Below, in pieces: positions 39,656 through 53,681 of a DNA stretch of 64,000 nucleotides (position 1 is the stretch's first letter; each line of letters opens with the position of its first letter). Source of the stretch: Gamsiella multidivaricata (lineage: Eukaryota > Mortierellomycota > Mortierellomycetes > Mortierellales > Mortierellaceae). Under the pieces are notes generated by a model. It was not told where the DNA came from, searched no databases, and saw only the letters and a list, made by a program, of their open reading frames with translations. A program made the translations under genes and the position numbers. The DNA is taken from contig NW_026251769.1 of assembly GCF_025024155.1 (NCBI RefSeq), positions 62,001 through 126,000 of the forward strand, given 5' to 3'.

Positions 39656-41043
39656 ATGGCCCGTAAGTTTAAAAACAAGCATGTCTCCGTAACCACCAAG
39701 GCTGCCCTCGTCCGCCGACACAAAAAAGAGCTCCTACTCCCATCTGCCACTCTGGTCACGACTGCAGCCATGAAGGCCGCTTGTGAGACCTGTGAGCCCA
39801 AGGTCGACGCCATCGTCATTGAACGCTTCGAGAACAACAACAAGTTCCGCGATCAAAAATTCGATCTACATAACGGCCAAGGCAACTGTCTGTACAGCTC
39901 CCTGATGAATAATAACGACTACTGGGACATTGCCGGTGTCAAGCGCATTCCGAGTCTGTTCAAGAAGTCTTCTTCCTGGACGGCGCTCAGCCCGACGATA
40001 TCAAGCAGGTAAATTAGATAACATCCGTCGGAAACAGTTCGAACTCATGGAGGGAGGGGCCCTACCTAGCCATATCGCTCTACTACTGCATCAAAAATAC
40101 ATCGATAGGGTGCTGTCGGTGACTGTGTCAAGAGGAACGGAGGAGATTGAGGGCTATGGCTTTATCTTTTTCAAGGACGGGGGCTGGGTATCGACCATTG
40201 TCGACGACCAGCTGTTCTACGGGATAAACAGACAGTCCTTCAAAACTTCGCTTTGCTTTGGCGCCTGCAGAGATGAGTGCAAGACCTGGTTGTCCCTGCT
40301 CGAAAAGGCCTATGTCAAGATCCACGGCGATTACAAATCCATCGATGGAGGTTACACTGCTGAAGGAATCGAGGATCTATTAGGCGTTATTCCCTCGATA
40401 ATCTGTTCGGCAGACATCCTGAGCAAGGACCGTTTCTGGGATGGGGAGATGAGGCAGGTTAACAGAACTCTTTTTATGGGGTGTGCGATCGCGCACGTCG
40501 ATATCGATGGCCAAATGGACAAGCACGGTATCCAGTCAAGTCATGCCTATAGCGTCCTGCGAGTCGAGGAACACAAGGGAGGACACTTTGTCCAGCTCCG
40601 CGACCCGTGGGGCAGAGTCGAGTGAAATGGCGGCTGGCCAGATGAATCCGATAAATGGACATCCGACGCGACCAAGATCCTCCACTTCAAGAACAGCGAC
40701 GATAGCCAGTTTTGGATGTCTTTCAAGGATTTCTTCCGCATCTTTACCCTCATTGATTGGTCGTGCTGGATCCCATACAATGTTTCACCACGTTCCAATG
40801 GCAAATACGAGTTCGAGATAACCCAGCCTGGTGAGACCATCATTGTTTTGACCCAGCCCGATCAACGATACTAGGGTGCTTTCGCTCCTGAGTACAAACA
40901 ACTGCATGCTTGTTGGCAAGAAAGTCGAGGACGACAAGAATAAGGCCGATGAGGCTGACAAGAAGGCAGAGAAGGCAGAGAAGGCAGAGAAGGCAGAGAA
41001 GGCAGAGAAGGTCACAGGCCCTGATACCCAGAAGGAAGAGTAA
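39656..41043 (+). pseudogene. Calpain-type cysteine protease pseudogene
   Basis: Clear calpain (C2 peptidase) homology, but broken throughout. 39656-39965 encodes MARKFKNKHVSVTTKAALV and NGQGNCLYS...VAGVKRIP-like sequence (here IAGVKRIPSLF). One base then seems deleted near 39966, and another near 40010 before GKLDN. The segment that should carry the catalytic Cys (GxLxNCWFLA) is missing: GKLDN continues with IRRKQFELMEGG. GYGFIFFKDGGWVSTIVDDQ and SSHAYSVLRVEE (catalytic His) are present, but the catalytic Asn motif reads LRDPWGRVE, with Asp for Asn. In-frame stops follow at 40623-40625 (where Trp is usual) and 40872-40874. A 9-base repeat encoding AEK units ends the relic. Function is certainly lost. 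Confidence 0.85.
40962..41008 (+). repeat. 9-base minisatellite (AAGGCAGAG)
   Basis: Five tandem copies encoding AEK-type units in the tail of the calpain relic. Confidence 0.9.
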
Positions 41044-42261
41044 TCAAGTAGAGTGATTTCAACGATTAAAAAAATAATACTGCGCCATGTTGTAAAGAGC
41101 ACCAACGTAGTCCTCAATACCGCAGACATTACTTGCCTTTGTGCGATAATAATAGACTCGGAATATAACTCGCACCTGGCTTCGCCCTGGACCCGTCCAA
41201 GACCAGAGCTGTACAGAACAAGTGCCGCCCCCGTTGACCAGGAGAGTTTCGTCCGCTGCTGGTTGACTCAGTGATTCGCTTGTCTGCCTTCATTTTTATT
41301 TTTTTTCTTCCTGCAGACGAGCCTCTGTCCATTATTCGTCCAGCTGGGCTTGTGAGCCCGACTTTTGGGAGAATTTGTCCACAAGACTTTTATTTCCCTC
41401 ATTCGGGGGGAAAACCAGCCCAAATCGTAGGCGCAATATTCTAATAGCATGGATAAACCCCCCTAACCCCCACCATGGAGCGATGTCTTACGTTTATACA
41501 ATTACGAGGTCAGATACATATGCAGTATGTTCTACGCTCGGACAAAGTGCAATGAACTCATACCCCTCCGGTTGACTTACTAGCCTGTGTCGGTATGTGG
41601 ACGACCCTGAAGAGGCTAGTCATTTATGGTCAAAGCATGGCACACGCACGATATACCTCTGAGACAGTCGCTTCCACTAATCAAGCGCCGTTGAAGGGCG
41701 TATCAGATTGGTTCCCCTGGCCTAGCGCCATCCTTCTTTCCTGCTTCCTATCAGATTCTTGGTCCCAGTGCAATTGCACTAGTACCCTAATCTGTCAGAA
41801 AAGAGTCTGGCCCTGGCCCAAGTTAAAAATTATAAATCACGCACCACGAAACGGACGTTTTTCCTGTCCCCGAAATTGGATGCGACGGCCCCTTGTCCAT
41901 GAGAGCTCGTGCTTTCCAAAAGTTAAATGAGCACTCACATTACATTTAAATACCGACCGCCGCATCTTTCGCATTCCCTGCTGTAGACAATACACAGGGT
42001 TGGCTCAGCGGTAATTACGACCATCTGAGACGAAAGGGGAGGGCTCTCGATCATAGCCCAAGTTTCCTTCCATATTTGTCCTTTACTGGACACACGCTGC
42101 AAAACTTTCCTGAGTATTGGTTGTCCATTCCACCATAAAAGCAAACGGCTCCCCCCTCGTTATCTTACTTTGTCCTTCCTCTCTTCATCAAACCACCCCA
42201 CTACTTTTCGGATCCGTTGTCACCTCCCATCTTCTCAACAAAACAACATCCATTACACAAC
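41044..42261. other. Gene-free stretch of about 1.2 kb
   Basis: No coding region recognised. The last 100 bases (CTTTGTCCTTCCTCTCTTCATC) are a pyrimidine-rich leader for the secreted-protein gene at 42262. GGTTGGCTCAGCGGTAATTA at about 42000 recalls a tRNA 5' half, but no matching arms follow. Confidence 0.45.
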
Positions 42262-43113
42262 ATGAAGTCCATCTCACTCGCTGGCAGCATCCTCTTCGCC
42301 GCCACCACCCTCCTCTCCCTCCTTGACACCTCCTCGGCCCATATCGCTATCTCCAACCCTCCCGCTCAGGCTGGTCCCTGGAGCAAAAACCCCTCTGGTG
42401 CTGTCCATGCCTGGATTGGATTCGAGGGAAAGAAGTTCCCCTGCGGTAGGTCACCATCAGTTTCAAGCTCCCCTCCGTTCAAAAAGAACAAAAAAAAAAA
42501 AAAAAGAACCATCGAGCTCATTCTATTATCACATTCATTTGTTCTAGGCGGCTACAAAAAGGGTCCCGTCACCAAGTACAAGGCCGGCGAGATCATCCCC
42601 GTCCGGTTCTGGAACTTCAACGTCAAGAATCCCAAGGTATTCCCTCCACCCGCTGGACTCAAGCAGTCGCGCCATGGTGGCGGTGCCTGCGAGTTCTCGC
42701 TCTCGTACGATGCTGGCAAGACCTGGAAGGTCATCGGTCAGTACACCAAGACCTGTCCAGACATCTACTTCGAATGGCCTGTGATGATCCCCAAAAACGC
42801 GCCCTCCTGCACAGATTCGGACAAGTGTCTGTTCGCCATGTCCTGGACCGCCTTTTCTACTGATCAGTTCTACCACCACTGTGCCAACATCATGATTGAT
42901 GGTGCCAAGAACGGAAAGCTGCCCGAGCTCGATATGACCGTTGTGGATGTCACACAGCTGCACGAGAAGATGAACACCCATGCTCTTGGTGACGAGAAGA
43001 GCACCAAGAGCACGGGTCCCGATCGCCGCGAGAAGCAGCTGAACACGAACGGCTACTTTGCCTTTGGAGGCGGCGCTGGCACGCACGGTTTGGATCTTGG
43101 TTTGGTCCGCTAA
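42262..43113 (+). CDS. Secreted LPMO-like protein
   Basis: Two exons, 42262-42445 and 42548-43113, joined inside PCGGYKKG in phase 1, 249 aa. A strong signal peptide (MKSISLAGSILFAATTLLSL) is followed by LDTSSA and then HIAISNPP. Cleavage before this His would expose it as residue 1, as in copper lytic polysaccharide monooxygenases, which use an N-terminal His plus a second His as a histidine brace. SRHGGGACEFSLSYD offers the second His, and FSTDQFYHHCANIMI has the axial aromatic position near the end of the core. Six or more Cys (FPCGG, GACEF, KTCPD, PSCTDSDKC, HHCAN) would form disulfides. Fungal relatives are often labelled chitin-binding or LPMO-like; the exact AA family and substrate are not established here. 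The C-terminal 50 residues are polar, ending in a G-rich segment, possibly a weak GPI signal. Confidence 0.72.
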   Translation: MKSISLAGSILFAATTLLSLLDTSSAHIAISNPPAQAGPWSKNPSGAVHAWIGFEGKKFPCGRSPSVSSSPPFKKNKKKKKRTIELILLSHSFVLGGYKKGPVTKYKAGEIIPVRFWNFNVKNPKVFPPPAGLKQSRHGGGACEFSLSYDAGKTWKVIGQYTKTCPDIYFEWPVMIPKNAPSCTDSDKCLFAMSWTAFSTDQFYHHCANIMIDGAKNGKLPELDMTVVDVTQLHEKMNTHALGDEKSTKSTGPDRREKQLNTNGYFAFGGGAGTHGLDLGLVR

Positions 43114-43796
43114 ACTCAAACCGTCTTGAGTTTCAGGTGGAGATGTTTTTCTTCCTGGTAGATGGCGTGGCTTTTCTTTCGCAGGTCGAGTAGAGCGAAT
43201 GCTGTCTCAAGACATAGAAGTGATAAAATAAAATAAAATAAAATAAAATGAAGACGGCTCATGACATGCACCGCATTAATGTTATATTGTGTGACACAAG
43301 CAAGCTTCGAACGCTGTAATCAATCTGGATGCCGTCTCTCTAAAGCGATCGATAGTCATTTACGAGACATGCCAAAAAAAAAAAAAAAAAATAGATGTAC
43401 AGTAGAGGATATGCTGGACAGGGATCATCAAATGTCGTCGTGTTCCCTCAAAAGAATTACAACCATTGCATGTCCTCAGTGGTGTCTCTTGAATGAACGA
43501 ACGAACGAACAAAAAAAAAAAAAAAAAAAAAAACATAAAAAGTGTGGATACGGAGACAGAAACAAACGCGCTCTTAGCCAATGGATCCAAAAAAAAAAAA
43601 AAAAATGTTCTACTGTGGTGATAGTCAAACCCTTGTCCGCCGTCTTCCTCGCTCATCACACACCTCTTTTCTCATTCATACCTCTTACGCCTCGTACTCC
43701 TTCCCTTCCAAAAGTTACCCTGCACATCAAAGACATTTTCTTCAAAGATCTCTCAAGATACGGAAACATACCAAGAGAAAATAAAAAATAAAAAAA
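43114..43796. other. Intergenic region rich in homopolymers
   Basis: Poly-A runs at about 43374-43391, 43511-43533 and 43590-43604, and AAATA repeats at about 43224-43248 (AAAATAAAATAAAATAAAAT). No gene; the long plus-strand frame across it is driven by the A runs. Confidence 0.5.
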
Positions 43797-45239
43797 ATGT
43801 CGATCCTGGCGCTCCCCGACGAGATTCTCTATTGCCTCTTGACTGTAAGTGAAGATTGGGCGAAGCACTAAGAGTTGTGTAACCTCAATCGGAACACTCC
43901 TCTCACGCGGATTTTTATGGTTGCCCATGCACGTAGTTTGTGGAGGACATAGATCTGCAGGTAAACCAGTTTGGATACGAAAGCGACTATCTTTTCTACG
44001 GAAAAAGAAAGAAAGAGAGACAAGTCAAAATGACAGAGCGAATGAGAGTGATAATGGGAACCAAAAGGGGCTTCTGCTCTACTGTTTACCAAATGATCCC
44101 CCCCCATGGTCATCTGTTGTTAGACATTAGCAATCACCTCCAAGCGCCTGCGCTGCATCGCCATGGATGGCCCACTCCGTCGTCACATTCTCCTCAAACG
44201 CACACCCGCCCGCCTACAGTCCTCGCTCGCGGATCGCCCATCTCGAGACACACTCGCCAAACAAAACATCCTCCGGGGCATCCATATCCGCCAGCATATT
44301 CAGGAAGGAAACTACATCGGTGGCCCCACAGCCGTGCGGTCCTACCATATCTCGTGTCGACTAGAGAGGCAGATGGTCAGTATCAAGATTGCAAAGAAGT
44401 TGAAGACTCGGCCAGACTGGACAGAGTTGGTCGAACGAGGATTGATCCCGGAAGAGATGTTTGTCAACGAAGAGGAGTTTGAAGCTAAGCGCAGGTGGAG
44501 GACTTACCGACACCAGCAGCAGCAGCAGCAGCGCCAGCAGCACAAGCCAAAACAGACGTCCTTCTTGAAGACGGTAGCTCTTGAGGAGAGGCAAATTAAC
44601 TCAGACTCACCACTGCCTGAACACAGCCCACAAATGCAGCACAACCAACTTCATCCTCTCGACATCAATCAATCGCATGAGCCAGTAACGGAAGCATCTT
44701 CGTCATCCAGCACCACAGCACCAGAATCAGATACCTCTGCATACTCTGGCAACCGTTCTCGTCGACAAAAGAAATCCATCAGCATGGTCCTCGTACCGAA
44801 GATCGAGCTCCTCCGCAAGTCCATGGACCGAGATCGACTTTCCCGTCTCGTTCAAAAACGTCCCTCCCCAGAAGAACTGAACAGGTCGCCCAAGACCGCC
44901 ACGGTGTTGAATGCCTATCATCTCATCGCCTACTCGGTTACCTCCCCAGACTTGGTTCCACTCACAACGCAATTGAGCTTTCTGTTGAAGGGCGAGCGCC
45001 TGAGTCATTGGCTGTATCATCGGCCTAGTCCGGCCGTCATGCTGAATGAGCGGCATATCCTCAAGACAGAGGCCAGGACGGCCTGGATGGTCTGTCCGGG
45101 CGTATCCAAAAAAGTCAGGTTTTATGAGGGCTTGATTCAGAAGAGGCGGGACTATGAGGAACAACAGCAGATGCTTTTGATGCAACACCAACTACAGCCT
45201 CTTCAACAGCAGCATTTGCCACAAACCGCAGTTGCTTGA
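43797..45239 (+). CDS. F-box protein with four RPEL-like motifs
   Basis: Three exons, 43797-43844, 43937-43960 and 44124-45239, all phase 0, 395 aa. The first 37 residues spliced from all three exons form an F-box: ALPDEILYCLLTFVEDIDLQ then TLAITSKRLRCIA. The rest carries four segments with the RPEL pattern (hydrophobic-x-x-R-P-x-x-x-x-L-x-x-x-x-I/L): LADRPSRDTLAKQNIL (about 59-75), KKLKTRPDWTELVERGLI (116-135), RLSRLVQKRPSPEELNRS (262-278) and LSHWLYHRPSPAVMLNERHI (about 316-337). RPEL motifs in animal MRTF and Phactr proteins bind G-actin. A Q-rich stretch and a Ser-rich spacer separate motifs 2 and 3. The joining of an F-box with RPEL repeats would suggest an SCF ligase adaptor that senses or targets actin or an actin-like partner; that is inference. 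The tiny 24-base middle exon rests on frame and F-box continuity. Confidence 0.72.
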
Positions 45240-45312
45240 GCACCATGGACAGTGAAGAGATTTATATATAATATTTACAAGTTAATAAACAGCACGCGAC
45301 TTGTGCATGCTG

Positions 45313-47443
45313 CTAATAGTCGTAATCTCCCGAGCCATTCTGTGCACTGTTCTCCCATGCCTTGAGCCGTTCGTCGAATGTCATCTGTGAAGACAACGCT
45401 GATCCCGCTCTCATATTGCGTCCATCTCGTCCACCGCTTCTCAGCGCAGCACTGCTGCCTTCACCGATACGACCCCGTACATCCCGCTCCAATTCTCCAC
45501 CGCTATCACCTTCTTCATCAAACCATTTATCCTCTTCATCATGGTTCACCTGATCCAGATCATCCAGGTTCTCATCAAAGTCGACGACCGAGTAATCAAA
45601 ATTTCTGTCGAGTCCATCCAAGAATCTCTGCTTCATCAGCAGTACGAATTCTTCCCTCAGCGCCTCCTGGTCCTCCTTCCGTTCTGCGGTTATCGAGTCC
45701 AATTCCTTGTCCTCGTCCGAATCTAGATCACCACCATTCTCAACGGCTGCAAACAGTGCACGCTCTTCCGGTTGCTCGAGTGTCATGGCGGCAGAGGCCA
45801 GGGTTGAGGACACAATACCCGGGATAGGATCGGGCGGAATGTGGGGTGTGACACTGATCTTGGCGCGGATCTCATCATCGTCCCTGATGATGTCCTTCAG
45901 AGGACCTTTCCTGTCATCCTCATCGTCACTCGTCTTCTCGGACATCTCAGCATCATCCTTCTCGCTCTCAGTATCGAACTCTTCCTCAAATTCGCTCTCG
46001 ACTTGTTCCGCCTTCTGTGATGTACCCATTGGCATGGACGACGAAGCAGAAGCTGCTACGGGTCCAGGAACTGAAACCCTCCGAGGGTGCTGTTGTTGCG
46101 ATCGTGACGGTCCCGACTCTTCAGACGACATCTTATGACCACTCTGCATGGCTCGGTTTTGACGTTCCATGATCTGCTGCTTCCTGGTGGGATGGTCAAT
46201 GTTCCATAGGATCCTATCCACAAGGCCGACGTCCTTGCCGAACGGTTTCGGCTGGGGTTTGTGACGCCTACGTCGCTTGTCTACCTCACGCTCATCGTCC
46301 GCGTCCTCGGCTCCTGTTCCCCCATCTGCACCGGACTGATCGCTATCATCACTCTCAACAGTGACGCTGGAGTCACCGACTTCATTCATGTCATCATCAC
46401 CATCATCATAGGCATCGCCGTCATCGTCATCGTCGTTGTCCATAAACCTCCCGATATACTGGTAATATAACTCGGGCGCCCGGGATTCCATCTCTGCATC
46501 TGAAAAATAGGTCGATTCTTCGAAACTGAGGTTTGACATCGATCCTGAGATCGACAGAATGCTCGCCAGTGGTGGGTGGTGTTGAGAATTCTGTAACCCT
46601 TGACCGCTACTGCTGGCACGGTTCCGACTATCACCCGCGCTGCTGTGACTCGTCGCATGCCCAGCTGGCCCCTTTCCCTTGAGCCCCAAAGACACGTCGC
46701 TAGGGTCCGGTGGAGCCAGATGGCGGAGCAAATAGTTCAGGCGTCTGTTCCTACGAGTGTTCTCAGAAAGGACGGAACGCGTGAAGAGATCGTTCTGTCC
46801 TGGAGAAGGTTTCCGATCCTCAGGTTGGATTGTGTCCTGTCGATCTACATCCATACTATCGGCGGCGGAGGACCTGTCGGGGTGGTGTCTGGAAGCCACG
46901 AAGCTGGCATGTTCTGAGAGTTGCTGTAGTTGCTGGTACAGTTTTGTGAGCTGGAACTTGACCTCGTAGTCATCTGTCGTTTTAATGTCGAAGCGTCGGA
47001 AAGAAGAAAAAAAAAAAAAAAAAAAAAAGTGTACAATAGACCGTTATTCATTTAACATTTACTGCCAAGAAATTTTCCTGCATCAAAGATATCTAATGCA
47101 GAGAGATAGATCGCTTACCAGCAAGCGGAGCGAATAAATCCAAGATGTCCTTTGCGGTCAGATTATGCGATGCTGCTACTATTGACCCATCTCCATTGAC
47201 ATGGCTCTCCTTTGGCACTGGATCCGAAGACTTTGGTCGAGGATATAGGACGACGGATCCCCACTTTGTCAGGAAGATCCCCGGATCCCTTGCAAGAGTC
47301 TCCCCAATTTTTTGTCGTTTCTGGCTCTTGGTGAGAGCAGGCTCGTTTGGTCTAGTGGAGGTTGGGAACCCTGTCTGGAGCGTCTCGAGGTGTGGTTCCA
47401 GGAATTGTAGTATCGTCTCGATGGAATCTGCTGTGAGCGACAT
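45313..47443 (-). CDS. CCDC97-like protein (SF3b-associated family)
   Basis: Two exons on the minus strand, 47443-47119 and 46973-45313, give 661 aa. The N-terminal 140 residues are compact ([42 protein letters not shown]) followed by [19 protein letters not shown] long acidic, disordered middle has D runs and S/E-rich stretches. The C-terminal region [20 protein letters not shown] then [13 protein letters not shown] is the signature of the CCDC97 C-terminal domain, and YYQYIGRF plus [13 protein letters not shown] also fit that family (an LxxL-Y-R pattern). Human CCDC97 has been reported with the SF3b part of U2 snRNP. The gene is divergent from the U2SURP-like gene, only 208 bases away. No stops or frameshifts. 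Confidence 0.75.
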
Positions 47444-47651
47444 TGTTAGAAGGAAGGTTGAGGAATGGAGGGAAGAGAACGTCCACGCTGGGGCCTCGTG
47501 TTCCATGAGCGTACCCTACACGTGACACTCCAATATTGCCCAAAACGATCACAAATGTTGATTCACTGGGGCATCCCTGCTTGACCATCGACAACGTTCA
47601 CCGGCACCGACAACGAGGACCTCGCGATCAGGAAATCTGCGGAACAGCACC
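47444..47651. promoter_or_regulatory. Compact bidirectional promoter of two splicing-factor genes
   Basis: The 208 bases between the CCDC97-like start (47443, minus) and the U2SURP-like start (47652, plus) must hold both promoters and leaders. No TATA box is evident. The arrangement would allow shared control. Confidence 0.6.
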
Positions 47652-50681
<3,030 letters not shown>

Positions 50682-50906
50682 TATCACAACCTTGGGAATA
50701 AAAAACTTTGCTGGATATTTTGACGATATGATAAAACCAGATTCTCTTTTGATTTGGACGTTTATTGTACATGTTTACAAAAGCAATGGGAAATAAAATA
50801 AAAAATAAAAAAGCAAGAAACGAAAACAAGACAAGAAAACATGCTGGTATGGGTGGATGGAAACTACAAAGGCCAAGGCAACGAGTCATTTCCTGCTCTA
50901 GAGGAC

Positions 50907-53681
50907 TCATACGCGAGTGGCATCCGATGCGGACGTGGACTGGTGCTGGTGGCCATGGTCCTTTTTGCTTTTGTTTTGCTGGGACATTGCTCCTGTAGAA
51001 GAGTCCGCATCAGAGTCATCCTCGGTCGAGTCAGAGTCATTGGCGGTTGCCATCAATGCATTCTCGTTCAGCTCGCCTGTTGCCGCTGCTTCCTTGAGGG
51101 CTTCGCTCAGAGGAGTGTTGTAACGGTAGATGTAGAACTGGAAAAAGATCTAATAGAGAGAAAGAAAGAAAAAATACTGTGTGAGTTTTCAAATCAAGAA
51201 TGCCATTCATGCACGTATGCATCATCTTGGATGTGCTCACAAGAGAAAAGAGACAGATGTATAGAAAGATAGGTAGTCTTGCTTACCGTGAAATCAAAGA
51301 TCAGGGTACCGCCGGAACCTAGCCACCATGGCATGTTCCTGATCAGGTAATCGATCTCAAGCGAGTTAAAGAAGATGGAGGCCACGTAGAAGATGTTGCC
51401 AAAGACCGAGAACACAAACATCATCACCGACAACCCCTCGCACGACTTGAGCCTCCAGTTCTTGTAGATCTGTGGGATACGCGATCCGAGGTATAGAACT
51501 GCACTTCCCCATCCGAGCAACAAGGGCAACCACAGCTGCACTCCGGTCTTCTCACCCCCATGGTTGTCATCGCCTGGGTGCTTCTTGGGCTCCTTGCTAC
51601 TCATGATTGAAAGTACATCGTCGGTCCCTGATGATGGGGGGCGGGGTGCAGGAGGCAAATTGCCATGTCCACCATTGTGTCCACGGCCACAATGAGACCC
51701 ATCCTCTGAACCCTCTCCACTGCCAATCGTGCACTGCAGCCAGTCATAGTATGCCCAAACGAAGATCGCGATCATCATAATAGGGAAGATGACCATGGCA
51801 ACCTTGCGGATCATCCTGCGGCGCTTCACCATTTTGTATCGGTACCTTCCAGAGGCCGTAGTCAGGGTGGAGTGTGCTGAGGGACGACGCTGATGACGAA
51901 GAGAACGTTCTCCTGGCAAAAGATGTCCCGATTCGGTGTCGGCAGTTTGGTGGTGATGTCCTTCAGCATAGTGTGATGCAGTAGCATTGGCGACCATGGC
52001 TGCCTGGTGGATCACTCGATCGTGCTCGTTCTCGTGGACGTGTTGAGATGGCGAGATACTTGAATAGTTTGCTGAGAGGCTTCCCGCGATAAGGGGTGCG
52101 TGTTCGCCGTGAGGCGCACTTAGGACTTCAGGACTGGCATGCGTGATGACTGACTCGAAGCTGGCCTTGGGAGATGTCCTGCGGTAGTAGAAGATTTGTG
52201 CAATCAATGCAACCTAAAACGATAGAAAAAGTAACAAAATGCGTAAGCACATGAACACAAGACCATAAGCTATGCATGCAGAAGAGTACATGTTACTGTG
52301 CCTGTCAAACGACAGCGAGGCAAAAAGGCCGAATTTCAATAACTTACATCTGCGATAGTGTAGTACCAGGCCAGGACACGCTAAATGTGCCACAAAAAAT
52401 CAGCAGAAAGGGTTAGCAGTTGCTATTGGCTATTGAAGTATGTATCACAAAAAAAAAATGAAGCAAGAGGCGAGAAGGCAAAGAGGATTTGACACTGGAG
52501 TCTTTGGCTGTTGAACATACCATCGTAAGCAACAGGTTATCCATGGTTGCGCCGATCAGGTTCATGATATCACCGGCGAGCCAGATGTAGAGGAAGATTA
52601 GCGACAGGGACTCTCCTGACTGCCTCTTGTAGTTGATCCAAAATTGACTAAGAGAAAGCAAAGATGATATCACCCGCGTTAGTCATGGTGCTACTGCAGC
52701 TGCTGTGGTAGCGTACCAGCGTGGTGCAGGTACATGTACAAAGAGCACCGGATCGAAAAAATCCTGCCTGATTCGGCATAGAAACACACAACATCAACAG
52801 AGTTGGTCCAATTGCGTATTGCACCCAGAAGATCCCCCAAAACAAGGTTTTCAGTCGCCCATAACCAGACACATGTACACCATATGACCTATATCGTCCA
52901 GCATATGCATCCAAAGGGAATCCGAGGCTGCGCGCCTCTGTTACAGTACAGCCCTCTTGCGACTGTGTCCCTGCTGCACCTGTTGCGCTGCCTACTCCTG
53001 TGCTCCTGCTGTGATCTTTTCGTGGTCCTGTTGTTGCTATTGTTGCTGTTGTCGCTGTTGCTGCTGCTGTTGCTGTTGCTGTTGTTGTTGTTGTTGTTGC
53101 TGTTGTTGTACATATATATCTAATCCAGAAAGATACACATGTTCCTGGATAGCGATACGATGGCATCAACTTGTATCATCCGTGCCTTTTTTTCTGTGTA
53201 TGAAACCATGCATCTCCAATCAGCTGGTCCGAGATCACCCTGATTGTACAAAGACGCAGCAGCCCAAAAGATCTATCTCTTTTTACATAACTGTGGTCGT
53301 TTCCCCTCCCCCCCCCCCCCCCCCCTTTTTGTTTTTAAATTCCTTCCCTTATATATCATTTCTTTGAAAGTTTTTTTTTTTTTTTTTTTTTTTTTTTTGG
53401 TGGCAAAAATGTTATAGTTCCTTTGATTGTCCCCCCTCCCTCTCTTCTTCCAGCTCTGGGCTTTCGAAAGAGCAACTGAAGATCCAAGAAGAGATGGGTT
53501 TCGATAGCAAGCAAAAGAGGACTTACGGAGTAAAGACAATGAACCAGCAGAGGATCGACAGGGAGCCAGCAACGTTGGAGAGGTATATCTTCAGGGGGAT
53601 GGCGCTGTCATCTGCGACGGTGTTGGCAGCCATGGTGGCGCCCTGGCTTGCGAGCCAGTAGAAAGCTGTGTGTGCAACCAT
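50907..53681 (-). CDS. PQ-loop repeat membrane transporter (Ypq/PQLC2 type)
   Basis: Five exons on the minus strand, 53681-53527, 52647-52521, 52380-52348, 52213-51287 and 51149-50907, give 494 aa. Two PQ loops are present: VFTPQFWINYKRQSGESLSL (formed across the first splice) and SRIPQIYKNWRLKSCEGLSV. Around them are about seven hydrophobic helices (SLSILCWFIVF, LIFLYIWLAGDIMNLIGA, VLAWYYTIADVALIAQIFY, VAMVIFPIMMIAIFVWAYY, LWLPLLLGWGSAVLYLG, MMFVFSVFGNIFYVASIFF, FDFTIFFQFYIY). PQ-loop proteins of this layout (yeast Ypq1-3, mammalian PQLC2) export basic amino acids from the vacuole or lysosome. A long His/Ser-rich loop lies between helices 4 and 5, and the tail is acidic then His/Ser-rich. 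Start 53681 is the first ATG; MAANT at 53633 is an alternative nearer to family length. The first intron is unusually long (879 bases). Confidence 0.88.
52648..53526 (-). other. Long, repeat-rich intron
   Basis: This 879-base intron of the PQ-loop gene is about eight times the local norm. On the plus strand it holds a TTG/CTG trinucleotide array (about 53025-53110), an 18-base C run (53308-53325) and a 28-base T run (53371-53398). No coding sequence or domain was recognised inside it. Confidence 0.7.

Noticed and set aside
42000..42075. Sequence like a tRNA 5' half (GGCTCAGCGGTAATTA)
   Set aside because: The remaining stems and a T-loop do not follow at the expected spacing.
42544..43119. 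191-codon minus-strand frame over the LPMO-like gene
   Set aside because: Antisense shadow; the plus frame has a signal peptide, conserved Cys and a proper intron.
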